Positions 44,159 through 51,898 of a stretch of DNA of 64,000 bases are shown in pieces. The DNA lies in NCBI RefSeq assembly GCF_000758545.1, contig NZ_CP009279.1, positions 5,890,001-5,954,000 of the forward strand, given 5' to 3'. The notes under the pieces are model-generated. The model was not told the DNA's origin. It did no database searches and saw nothing but the letters and a program-made list of their open reading frames with translations. Every line of letters begins with the position of its first letter. Position 1 is the first letter of the stretch. The position numbers and the translations under genes were made by a program. This stretch comes from Paenibacillus sp. FSL H7-0737. Its GTDB lineage: Bacteria; Bacillota; Bacilli; Paenibacillales; Paenibacillaceae.

Positions 44159-45244
44159 ATGAGTAACGAGGTAACCACAGCACCAGCATCCGATTTTGAA
44201 TTCGGTATCTACACCTTAGGAGACATTGTAGCTGATTGTCATACCGGGAATAAGATCAGCCCGAAACAACGACTCGACGAAGTTGTAGCTGCGGCCAAGC
44301 TGGCGGATGAGGCGGGGCTTGATGTATTCGGTGTAGGTGAGCATCATCGTCTTGATTTTGCGATTTCTTCGGTTCCAGTCGTGCTGGCAGCCATCTCCCA
44401 GGTTACCCGCAGAATCAAGTTGACGAGCGCCACTACTGTATTAAGCACCATTGATCCCGTGCGCGTATTCGAGGATTTCGCCACACTTGATTTACTATCA
44501 GATGGCCGTGCAGAGATTATTGCTGGACGTGGTGCTTTTGTGGAATCTTTTCCGCTCTTTGGGTACGAACTTGAAGACTATCATCGACTATTCGCCGAGA
44601 ATATTAATCTGCTTCTCGAGCTTAATAAGCATGAAATTATGAACTGGGAGGGTTCCTTCCGCTCATCCTTGAAGGATTCTGAGATTGCACCACGCCCTCT
44701 TCAGCAAAGCCTTCCTGTATGGATAGGTGTAGGTGGTTCTCCTGAAAGCGCGGAAAAAGCTGGGGTACTCGGGACTGGAATGGCCATCGCCATTCTTAGC
44801 GGTAGTCCAGAACCTTTCCAAGAGCTTGCTGCAACTTATCGACGCGCTGGAATTCAGGCGGGTCATGCCCCTGAATCTTTAAAGATTGCGATTACTAGCC
44901 ACGGCTACATTGCCGAAACTTCACAGCAAGCGCTCGATGAATATTACCCATACTACTATAGTTATCGTAATTCCATCAGCCCAAAACCTGGTCAAGAATA
45001 CAATGTATCTCGTGACGACTTTGGGCAATATGTATCTGCTGATAACACGATGGCTGTAGGTAGCCCGCAGCAAATTATTGAAAAAATCCTCTATCAGCAT
45101 GAGCTGTTCGGCCATAGCCGCTTTATGACTCAGCTCGACATCGGCGGCCTTCCTTACGCCAAGGTAGCCAAAGCTATTGAACTATTGGCAACTGAGGTCG
45201 CCCCTGTCGTACGACGTGAGATTGCCAAGAAGAATAGCCGATAG
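44159..45244 (+). CDS. LLM-class flavin-dependent oxidoreductase, second copy
   Basis: A 361-residue luciferase-like TIM barrel (FGIYTLGDI, EAGLDVFGVGEHHRLDFAIS, TTVLSTIDPVRVFEDFATLDLLS). It belongs to a different branch from the protein at 27450-28448, closer to the alkanal monooxygenase-like group that attacks electrophiles or organosulfur compounds. The ATG at 44159 is chosen for AAGGGG nine bases upstream. Single gene with a palindrome over its promoter, suggesting control by a small stress-sensing repressor encoded elsewhere. Confidence 0.9.
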   Translation: MSNEVTTAPASDFEFGIYTLGDIVADCHTGNKISPKQRLDEVVAAAKLADEAGLDVFGVGEHHRLDFAISSVPVVLAAISQVTRRIKLTSATTVLSTIDPVRVFEDFATLDLLSDGRAEIIAGRGAFVESFPLFGYELEDYHRLFAENINLLLELNKHEIMNWEGSFRSSLKDSEIAPRPLQQSLPVWIGVGGSPESAEKAGVLGTGMAIAILSGSPEPFQELAATYRRAGIQAGHAPESLKIAITSHGYIAETSQQALDEYYPYYYSYRNSISPKPGQEYNVSRDDFGQYVSADNTMAVGSPQQIIEKILYQHELFGHSRFMTQLDIGGLPYAKVAKAIELLATEVAPVVRREIAKKNSR

Positions 45245-45267
45245 AACTGAGGGGCTGTACCAGTTAA

Positions 45268-45307
45268 TAAAAAAGCACTTCTCCCGCTCGTTGAGAAGTG
45301 CTTTTTG
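45268..45307. terminator. Bidirectional terminator after the second LLM gene
   Basis: AAGCACTTCTC pairs with GAGAAGTGCTT and is flanked by A and T runs. Confidence 0.88.
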
Positions 45308-45362
45308 TGCTGTTGCAACATTGTGTCTTGCTGTAAGAAGTGAACCGGATGCTCTGCTCAAG

Positions 45363-45550
45363 AATTAGGGAATATCTCCCTGAAAATCGGAGATTTCTAC
45401 TCAATAGACTAACAATTAGGGAATACCTCCCTATAATTAACCTGATTCGGCGGTAAATATAGATATTCCCCCGATTTTTAGGGAGGAATTCCCTGATTTC
45501 ACTCATTTAGAGTAATTATCAGCTATTTTCAGGGAGTTTTTCCCTAATTA
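45363..45550. repeat. Cluster of four short palindromes (family D)
   Basis: Four hairpins of about 25 bases lie at 45363-45387, 45414-45438, 45473-45499 and 45525-45550. Each pairs AGGGA with TCCCT around a short loop (TTAGGGAATATCTCCCTGA is typical). The first two are direct copies 51 bases apart, and the last two are inverted relative to them with the same 51-base spacing. No gene is present between 45245 and 45614. Confidence 0.75.
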
Positions 45551-45556
45551 CTCTCA

Positions 45557-45605
45557 AAAAAAAGAAGCTGCCCCCTAAGTAGATTCACTACTTTTGAGAC
45601 AGCAC
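45557..45605 (-). terminator. Terminator after the TIR/78-residue operon
   Basis: GCTG...AAAGTAG...CTACTT...CAGC arms are followed by TTCTTTTTTTT on the minus strand. Confidence 0.85.
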
Positions 45606-45614
45606 TTATGCTCA

Positions 45615-45851
45615 TCACGCAAAGGATGGTTTATTGTTGTCTACCTTCCCGCTAATAAGCTTCTTATATTCATCGTCTCCACCATCTAAAGAAGGCGCAG
45701 TATAAATTTGAGCTGAAGCTGGTTGCTGAGCGGAATGGCTCGACCCTGTTTTGCTTGTGGTATTCTTATTATCTTCTGTACTCCTGCTTCCACCACTTGC
45801 AGAGCGGAGAACAGCACCCGATAAGTTGTTAATACCCTTTATTCGCTTCAT
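45615..45851 (-). CDS. Small low-complexity protein coupled to the TIR gene
   Basis: A 78-residue protein with a basic start (MKRIKGINNLSGAVLRS), a Ser/Thr/Gln-rich middle and an acidic-then-basic end (SLDGGDDEYKKLISGK). No domain, signal peptide or membrane segment is visible, and much of it is probably disordered. It overlaps the TIR gene by ATGA and has its own GGGGAGG site, so translation is coupled. That coupling is the only clue: a partner, inhibitor or trigger peptide of the TIR protein is possible. I do not recognise the family. Confidence 0.7.
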   Translation of the reverse strand: MKRIKGINNLSGAVLRSASGGSRSTEDNKNTTSKTGSSHSAQQPASAQIYTAPSLDGGDDEYKKLISGKVDNNKPSFA

Positions 45852-46855
45852 GCTGAATCCTCCCCTACTAAATGATTGATGGTACGGAATAAATCCTGAT
45901 TATTCGCAACTACCGCCTTAAGATCATCCGCAGATAATCCATCACTCCCTGAAAAGTGTACGGAAAGAACATACTTCTTACCTAGAGGATAGCATAGGAT
46001 ATATACCTCCGCAACTTCCGTGCGTTGAAAAAAAGTCCATTTGCTCGATAAAAATGCATCTACCACACTAGGCTGCTTCTCATTCCCTTTCGTAACAGTC
46101 AAGGAATAGGAGTGCCCACGTCCGACATTTCCTCCCACCTGAACAAGCTGTTCTTTCTCTTGAGCCTGCCAAATCGCAGCACCGATCACACGACAATGCT
46201 TCGGAGGTAAGAAAGAATTGCGGATCGCCTCACTGAGTGCGTGATACTTCTCTCCATCCTCAGAGATGGTCACATTACTATTATATTGCCAAAAAAAATG
46301 AAGGATACTTTCTTTGCGCCTTAATTCCATCTTTAGCTGCTCTAAATCTTTCACCGGGTCACGGAATTTTCCAAACCCCTGGACACTATCAATAATCTTA
46401 CCACAGCTCACATCCACAGCAGCCGTAGGATTATCATGGTGCATCTCATACTCTAAAGCTGTAATTCCCGATAAATCGGACAACAGATGATATTCTTCAA
46501 CATTCTGTCCAGGGATTAAATCGTCGCGGGCAGTCACCTGATCCGGCACTAAGCAAAAGACGCGATTACGCCGTAATCTGGCCCAAAACAATCCCATTTC
46601 AAACCCCGTATTATCACGAGTCACATAATAAAATTTACCGCGTATTTTGGCGACATCATCTGGCGAGAACACAAATACGGCAAAATCGCTCTCATCCAAA
46701 TTTCTCTCCAGTGCCTCCATCGTGTATTCATTCGCTCGAAAGGCATTGGCATACCAAGGATGTACTTCAGCATCCCTCTTCAGCTGCTCATGAATCGCTC
46801 TTGCATAACGTATGGATTCTCTGGAAGATCCAATGAATAGCTTTGGTTTAGTCAC
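45848..46855 (-). CDS. TIR-like (CAP12/Pycsar-effector type) protein with GAF-like C-terminus
   Basis: A 335-residue protein. Residues 1-155 match the predicted nucleotide-binding TIR family (Pfam CAP12_PCTIR_TIR): KLFIGSSRES (5-14), SDFAVFVFSPDD (56-67) and RDNTGFEMGLF (80-90), whose Glu86 aligns with the NAD-cleaving Glu of bacterial TIR effectors. Residues 160-195 form a charged helix, and 195-335 look like a GAF-type alpha/beta sensor. In relatives the TIR half is fused to STING- or cyclic-nucleotide-sensing domains that trigger NAD depletion during phage attack. No cyclase gene is nearby, so it may sense its signal itself. GTG start after GAAGGAG. First gene of a two-gene operon. Confidence 0.82.
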   Translation of the reverse strand: MTKPKLFIGSSRESIRYARAIHEQLKRDAEVHPWYANAFRANEYTMEALERNLDESDFAVFVFSPDDVAKIRGKFYYVTRDNTGFEMGLFWARLRRNRVFCLVPDQVTARDDLIPGQNVEEYHLLSDLSGITALEYEMHHDNPTAAVDVSCGKIIDSVQGFGKFRDPVKDLEQLKMELRRKESILHFFWQYNSNVTISEDGEKYHALSEAIRNSFLPPKHCRVIGAAIWQAQEKEQLVQVGGNVGRGHSYSLTVTKGNEKQPSVVDAFLSSKWTFFQRTEVAEVYILCYPLGKKYVLSVHFSGSDGLSADDLKAVVANNQDLFRTINHLVGEDSA

Positions 46856-47012
46856 GGCAGTGCTCCTTCATCCTTCCCAATATGTAATAATTATACAAGT
46901 CTTTAGACCACCGGAAAAGAGGCCAAGTTCTCATAAATTTCTCAAAAAATATTATTCTAAACCTCGTAAAGTGGGTAAAAAATTACGACTACTTTGAAAA
47001 AGCGAGGATACT

Positions 47013-48164
47013 ATGAAAAAAATGATAGGTGTCACATTGCTTGCAGCAAGCCTTATGGGTATAACAGCGTCACAGCCTGCTGAAGCTAAAAAGGCAGCAG
47101 TTAGTTATACCGCTCAGGTATACGCGAACTCTTTAAATGTACGCAATGAGCCGGCAAAGAATGCAACTGTTGTAGGATCTATTAAGAACGGAGCAAAAGT
47201 AACTGTGACCGATGAACAACACGGGTGGTTGAAGGTTAAGACGGGGAACACCTCTGGCTGGGTAGCCGGCTATTACCTTAAAAAGGTGAACAATAGCTCC
47301 AAGCAATCTGGCGCTTCTGGATCATCGGTAGCTTCCAAACCCAGCACTACTTCTTCCACCTCAACCAGCGCCTTGAGTAGTACCACAAAGGTTACAGTTA
47401 CGGCAGATTCACTACGCGTTCGAAGCGGTCCAGGCACACAATATAAGGTACTCGGTTCTTTAAAAGCTAAGGATACAGCTATCCTCCTCCTTCGTCAGAA
47501 CGATTGGGCACGAATTCGAACAGCTAGCGGTGACATCGGTTGGGTCGCAGCACAATACATCCGATCTGGAACCACGCCAAGAAGCACAAGCACTACAAGC
47601 AGCATTTCGCACACAGGAAATTTACGAGGAAAATTAATCGTCGTAGATCCCGGTCATGGCGGCAGTGATCCGGGAATGCTCGGCACTACATATAACACCA
47701 TGGAGAAGGATTTGAACCTGCAAACCGCACTTTATCTCCGCGATGCCCTTTTAGCTAAAGGTGCACGGGTTGAGATGACACGTACCCGGGAGGATCAGAA
47801 GCCTACGCTCGCACGGCGTGTTCAGATGAGTGAGGACCTGCGTGCAAATGCATTTGTAAGCATTCATTATAATTCCTCTCCGAAAAAAGTATCTGGGACA
47901 CTAACCTTCTTTTACTCCGAGTCCGATGATCTAAAGCTGGCACGGGCGATTGAAACCCGGCTGGGACAAGGCATCGGTCTAAAGAGCAATGGGTTATCCT
48001 TTGGTGATTATCACATCCTAAGGGAGAATCGAATTCCAGCTACCTTAGTTGAACTCGGATTTCTTACCAACCCTACAGATGAGTCAATTGTCCGTAAATC
48101 CTCCTATCAGAAAAAAGCAGCCAAGGCTATCGCCGAAGGATTGGCAGACTACTTCAGAAACTAG
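47013..48164 (+). CDS. N-acetylmuramoyl-L-alanine amidase with two SH3b domains
   Basis: A 383-residue secreted cell-wall hydrolase. It has a signal peptide ending near PAEA (about 25), an SH3b domain (32-90, VYANSLNVRNEPAKNATVVG), a Ser-rich linker, a second SH3b (130-190, VTADSLRVRSGPGTQYKVLG), a linker, and an Amidase_3 domain (about 205-383). The zinc and catalytic residues are in VDPGHGG, MEKD, SIHYNSS and LVELGFLTNP. It cleaves the bond between MurNAc and the stem peptide. ATG start after GAGGA. Divergent from the TIR operon. Confidence 0.94.
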   Translation: MKKMIGVTLLAASLMGITASQPAEAKKAAVSYTAQVYANSLNVRNEPAKNATVVGSIKNGAKVTVTDEQHGWLKVKTGNTSGWVAGYYLKKVNNSSKQSGASGSSVASKPSTTSSTSTSALSSTTKVTVTADSLRVRSGPGTQYKVLGSLKAKDTAILLLRQNDWARIRTASGDIGWVAAQYIRSGTTPRSTSTTSSISHTGNLRGKLIVVDPGHGGSDPGMLGTTYNTMEKDLNLQTALYLRDALLAKGARVEMTRTREDQKPTLARRVQMSEDLRANAFVSIHYNSSPKKVSGTLTFFYSESDDLKLARAIETRLGQGIGLKSNGLSFGDYHILRENRIPATLVELGFLTNPTDESIVRKSSYQKKAAKAIAEGLADYFRN

Positions 48165-48187
48165 ACAGACCTATAAATAATCAGCAA

Positions 48188-48225
48188 AGAAGCAGGCTAG
48201 GAAATTCCCTAGCCTGCTTTAGTTT
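48188..48225 (+). terminator. Terminator between the amidase and OpuC-type genes
   Basis: AAGCAGGCTAGGGA pairs with TCCCTAGCCTGCTT and T-rich sequence follows on the plus strand. It lies between convergent genes and probably serves both. Confidence 0.82.
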
Positions 48226-48236
48226 ATATTTCATAT

Positions 48237-49151
48237 TTAGCCTTCTATTAATCCCTTTTTGATCAGGAAATTACGAGCTACATCCTCTTCCTTGAGCGCA
48301 TCCACATCAACTTCTGCGTTCAATTGCTGCATTTCTTCGTCACTGATTTGTCCGTTCAATTGATTTAAGACGCCTTTCAATTCAGGGTATTTATCTAACG
48401 TTTCCTGACGAATAATCGGTCCTGCATCATAAGGTGGGAAGAATTCCTTATCATCCTGCAGAATCACCAGATCATGTACTTTAATTTGTGCATCCGTCGC
48501 GTATGCATTGGTTACATCTGTTTCCCCATCGTCAATCGAACGGTACATGATACCATGGTCCATTCCTTTGCTCTGCTTGAAATCCATTCCGTAGAGTTTT
48601 TGGATACCGGGGTATCCGTCCTCACGATCCAAGAACTCGAACTCTACGCCAAGAACCATATTTCCAGATACTTTGGCCAAATCGCTGAAAGTCTTTAGAT
48701 TGTACTTCTCAGCCGTTTCACGACTAACAGCTAAAGTATAGGTATTATTTATGCCGAATGGATCCAGAAAGGCCATTCCATCTTTTTCAAGCAGTTCTCT
48801 GGTTTTGGCCAACGATTCCTCAGAGTTTCCCGTCTCCTCTTGATAGTAATTGGCTACAATGGTTCCGGTGTAATCCGGATATAGCTGGATATTATTATTC
48901 TCAAGCGCACTCCAAGCTACATTAGAGCCTCCCAAGTTCATCTGACGCTTCACTTTAATATCTGTTTTATCTTCTATCAGATCTGCCATCATATGAGCGA
49001 GTAGAACATTCTCCGTGAAGTTTTTGGAGCCAATCGTGATTTCTCCACTGTTACCCGCAGCAGCGTTATTATTCCCGCCACCACACCCAGCAAGTAACGT
49101 CCCCATTAATACTGTAGTTAGAACGCCTGTCATCAATTTTGGAATTTTCAT
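48237..49151 (-). CDS. Glycine betaine/choline-type ABC transporter binding lipoprotein (OpuCC-like)
   Basis: A 304-residue lipoprotein (LLAGC, Cys23) with the OpuAC/ProX fold (ITIGSKNFTENVLLAHMMADLIE, LYPDYTGTI). It binds compatible solutes such as betaine, carnitine or choline for osmoprotection. It is the last gene of the ATPase-permease-binding protein set. In the classic OpuC operon a second permease follows the binding protein; none is seen here, so the transporter may use one permease as a homodimer. Confidence 0.88.
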   Translation of the reverse strand: MKIPKLMTGVLTTVLMGTLLAGCGGGNNNAAAGNSGEITIGSKNFTENVLLAHMMADLIEDKTDIKVKRQMNLGGSNVAWSALENNNIQLYPDYTGTIVANYYQEETGNSEESLAKTRELLEKDGMAFLDPFGINNTYTLAVSRETAEKYNLKTFSDLAKVSGNMVLGVEFEFLDREDGYPGIQKLYGMDFKQSKGMDHGIMYRSIDDGETDVTNAYATDAQIKVHDLVILQDDKEFFPPYDAGPIIRQETLDKYPELKGVLNQLNGQISDEEMQQLNAEVDVDALKEEDVARNFLIKKGLIEG

Positions 49152-49194
49152 ATATAATCTCCCCTTTTATATTCTTTCAAGACTAGAGTTTTAG

Positions 49195-49851
49195 TTATAC
49201 TTTCAATCCCTTTGGAGTCGTTAATCTTTCAAGCAATCCGAGTAGATAATCCAGCACGAGTGCAAGAATCGCGGCCGGAATAGCGCCAAGTAAGGTTAGA
49301 GCTTCGATGTTCCGTTGAATACCTAAGAAAATAAATTCACCCAATCCGCCAGCACCGATAAAGGCTGCCAGTGTTGCTGTCCCGACATTAATAACTGCAG
49401 CAGTACGGATCCCCGCCATAATTACACTTAAAGCTAAAGGGAGTTGAACCCTGAATAGAATTTGCCAGCTCTTCATTCCCATTCCCCGGGCCGCTTCCAC
49501 TATAGACGGATCCACATCAGTAATTCCCGTGTAGGTGTTGCGGATGATTGGCAGCAGTGAATACAGAAACAAAGCTACAACTGCCGTCTTCATCCCTATG
49601 CCAAATAGAGGAATCATAAATCCGAGCATCGCCAGACTAGGTATTGTCTGAAGAATCCCCGCAGCACCAAGCGTAATCCCTTTCAGTGGTTTAACCCGTG
49701 TAATCATGATTCCAAGCGCAATGCCAACAATAATTGCAAATAACATGGACAAGAGCACAAGTTGCATATGCACTCCCATAGAATGAATCAAATCATCCCT
49801 ACGTAAATCTAATTGATATATGAGTTGTTGCCATAACGATTGATCTCTCAT
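49195..49851 (-). CDS. Glycine betaine-type ABC transporter permease (OpuCB-like)
   Basis: A 218-residue permease with about five to six membrane segments and the EAA-type loop VEAARGMGMKSWQILFRVQLP. The ATG at 49851 is chosen because GGAGG lies nine bases upstream and the overlap with the ATPase gene is then ATGA. It works with the ATPase and binding protein to import osmolytes. Confidence 0.9.
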   Translation of the reverse strand: MRDQSLWQQLIYQLDLRRDDLIHSMGVHMQLVLLSMLFAIIVGIALGIMITRVKPLKGITLGAAGILQTIPSLAMLGFMIPLFGIGMKTAVVALFLYSLLPIIRNTYTGITDVDPSIVEAARGMGMKSWQILFRVQLPLALSVIMAGIRTAAVINVGTATLAAFIGAGGLGEFIFLGIQRNIEALTLLGAIPAAILALVLDYLLGLLERLTTPKGLKV

Positions 49852-50987
49852 ACAGACACTTCCTCCTCTTTCGTGCCTCCCCATTGTGCTGCAAACGCCG
49901 TCAGAAGACTACCTCTTGTAACAATCCCGGCAATGTTCCCCTCAGCGGTTACAATCGGAATAATGCCGTATGGAGCTTCCGTAATCAATGATAATGCGTC
50001 TCTTGCTGTTGCTGTATCCTGCAGCACCACCCCAGGTGGTGTCATAATTTCCTCGATAGTAAGGCTTTGTTCCATTTTGGCGGTAACATCATAAGCGGAG
50101 ACTATGCCAAGCAGCTTACCTTTCTCGTTTCCAACCAGTAATGTATCCATTTTGCGTTGACGCATAAAGGTAAGAGCTTTACCCAGCGTGCGCCCGGGAA
50201 GAGATGTAGATGGATTGTCGCGCATAACTTCTGTTACGGGGATATACTCAGGGTTTTGGTAAATACGGTTTTTGCCGATAAATGATTCTACGAAATCATT
50301 AGCAGGCCGGCTGAGCAGCTCATAAGGTGTATCTAGTTGAACGATTTCACCATCTTTTAGAATAGCGATTTTATCTCCAAGCTTCAGTGCTTCATCCATA
50401 TCATGTGTTACAAATACTATTGTCTTCTTCACTTCTTGTTGCATGCGCAGCAGTTCATCCTGCAGCTGCTCACGGGTAATAGGGTCCAAAGCACCAAACG
50501 GTTCATCCATCAATATAATCTCGGGATCAGCAGCCAATGCACGGGCTACACCTACACGCTGCTGCTGCCCACCTGATAATTGTTTCGGATAACGCTTGGC
50601 AAATATGGCCGGATCAAGTCCGACTAGGCGGAGCATTTCGAGCACCCGTTCTTTTTTCTTCTTCACATCCCAGCCCTTTAGGTCGGGAATCAAGCCTACA
50701 TTATCTTCTATGGTGTAGTGCGGGAACAAACCAGCTTGTTGAATAACATAACCGATGTTCTTGCGGAGGGTTACGGGGTTCTCCTTGGTGATATCTTTGC
50801 CGTGGATATAAATATGGCCTGAAGTATGCGGAACAAGACGATTTATCATTTTCATCGTTGTTGTCTTTCCGCAACCGCTCGGACCGATCAATACTAGTAT
50901 TTCTCCAGCTTCAATTTCAAAGCTAATATTCTTAACTGCTTCATAACCATTCGGGTATTTCTTACCTACTTTTTCAAATTTCAGCAT
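49848..50987 (-). CDS. Glycine betaine-type ABC transporter ATPase with CBS domains (OpuCA-like)
   Basis: A 379-residue ATPase with Walker A GPSGCGKTT, signature LSGGQQQRVGVARAL, Walker B IILMDEPFGALDP and two C-terminal CBS repeats (about 250-375). CBS domains of OpuCA proteins bind c-di-AMP in several Firmicutes. Together with the BusR-like gene upstream, this suggests that c-di-AMP controls the importer both as protein and as transcript. ATG start after AAGGAGAG. Confidence 0.92.
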   Translation of the reverse strand: MLKFEKVGKKYPNGYEAVKNISFEIEAGEILVLIGPSGCGKTTTMKMINRLVPHTSGHIYIHGKDITKENPVTLRKNIGYVIQQAGLFPHYTIEDNVGLIPDLKGWDVKKKKERVLEMLRLVGLDPAIFAKRYPKQLSGGQQQRVGVARALAADPEIILMDEPFGALDPITREQLQDELLRMQQEVKKTIVFVTHDMDEALKLGDKIAILKDGEIVQLDTPYELLSRPANDFVESFIGKNRIYQNPEYIPVTEVMRDNPSTSLPGRTLGKALTFMRQRKMDTLLVGNEKGKLLGIVSAYDVTAKMEQSLTIEEIMTPPGVVLQDTATARDALSLITEAPYGIIPIVTAEGNIAGIVTRGSLLTAFAAQWGGTKEEEVSV

Positions 50988-51053
50988 AGGGTCTCTCCTT
51001 CTTATTTCTATCGTCAGATCATCTCACCGGGCGACTCTGTAAGTTAAACTATA

Positions 51054-51103
51054 ACAAACAACTCCCCAACTGACAACCTACATTATTATAATAAGTTGTT
51101 TGT
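51054..51103. promoter_or_regulatory. Putative BusR operator at the OpuC-type promoter
   Basis: Perfect 10-base inverted arms ACAAACAACT (51054-51063) and AGTTGTTTGT (51094-51103) are spaced 40 bases centre to centre, about four helical turns. The right arm lies between ATTACA and TATTAT hexamers on the minus strand, 17 bases apart, which form a likely promoter. Two separated half sites suit a tetrameric repressor. Confidence 0.6.
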
Positions 51104-51127
51104 AAATAAATGTAATATTGTAATTAT

Positions 51128-51172
51128 AAAAAAAGCTATCCAGTGATAAACCCCGCTGGATAGCCTTTTTTT
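51128..51172. terminator. Bidirectional terminator between the BusR-like and OpuC-type genes
   Basis: AAAGCTATCCAG pairs with CTGGATAGCC and is flanked by A7 and T7. Confidence 0.9.
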
Positions 51173-51181
51173 GATCTATTA

Positions 51182-51817
51182 TTATAAATGATTCTCTGCA
51201 TTTTTATTAATAAATTGCTCTGTTCTTTGGTACATTTTCTCATCACCAACTGCTACAAGTACATCATTTTCTCTGAGTATGACATGTGGACCTGGGGAGA
51301 TTGTTACGTTCGCACCCCGGCGAAGCGCTATAATCGTAGCACCTGTATTCTGCCAAAATTGTAATGCTCCAATGGTTTTGCCAACCACATGTGATTCCTC
51401 ATGGATTGTAATTTCTTCCGGGTGGTACGGCTTTAAATTCTTCATCCGGTCTGATGCCTCGATAATTCCAGTTAGTACCCTCTCGAACTTGCCGTCGAGC
51501 TTCTTCTTTTCAAGCAACAATTGCTCTAGATCCTGTTTCAACGAATAAGCTGATTTCAGATAGTTATTCCTAGTAATATACTCATACGCCTTTTGATCAG
51601 AGATGACAATAATCTCTTTTCCTTGCGAAACAAACACTATATTCTCATCCTTCAATAATCCCATAGCCTTACGAATCGTTTCTGGAGAAACATGATATTG
51701 CCCTGCCAATAGAGAACGCCCGGATAGCTTACTCTGTACGGGAAATTCCCCGCTTACAATTCTTTGTGCAATATCAAGGGCTATAGACTTATAACCGGAT
51801 ATTTCTTGCATGGACAT
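51182..51817 (-). CDS. BusR-like GntR regulator with RCK_C (TrkA-C) domain
   Basis: A 211-residue protein with an N-terminal GntR winged helix (SKLSGRSLLAGQYHVSPETIRKAMGLL), a central coiled coil (about 90-120) and a C-terminal TrkA-C/RCK_C domain (VVGKTIGALQFWQNTGATIIALRRG, LRENDVLVAVGD). This architecture defines BusR, which binds c-di-AMP and represses osmolyte import genes in streptococci and lactococci. ATG chosen for AAGGAG seven bases upstream. It lies just upstream of the OpuC-type operon, whose promoter carries an inverted repeat, and 81 bases downstream of mntH. Confidence 0.88.
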   Translation of the reverse strand: MSMQEISGYKSIALDIAQRIVSGEFPVQSKLSGRSLLAGQYHVSPETIRKAMGLLKDENIVFVSQGKEIIVISDQKAYEYITRNNYLKSAYSLKQDLEQLLLEKKKLDGKFERVLTGIIEASDRMKNLKPYHPEEITIHEESHVVGKTIGALQFWQNTGATIIALRRGANVTISPGPHVILRENDVLVAVGDEKMYQRTEQFINKNAENHL

Positions 51818-51898
51818 TGTCGATCTCCTTACTCTGGCGTGAATTATAAACATGCTCAAGTATACCTTTTTTCACTCACCAAATAAAGATGTCCTGCC

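Noticed and set aside
45848..46855. Complete CBASS or Pycsar operon
   Set aside because: No CD-NTase or cyclase gene lies within reach on either side, so only the effector-like TIR protein can be claimed.
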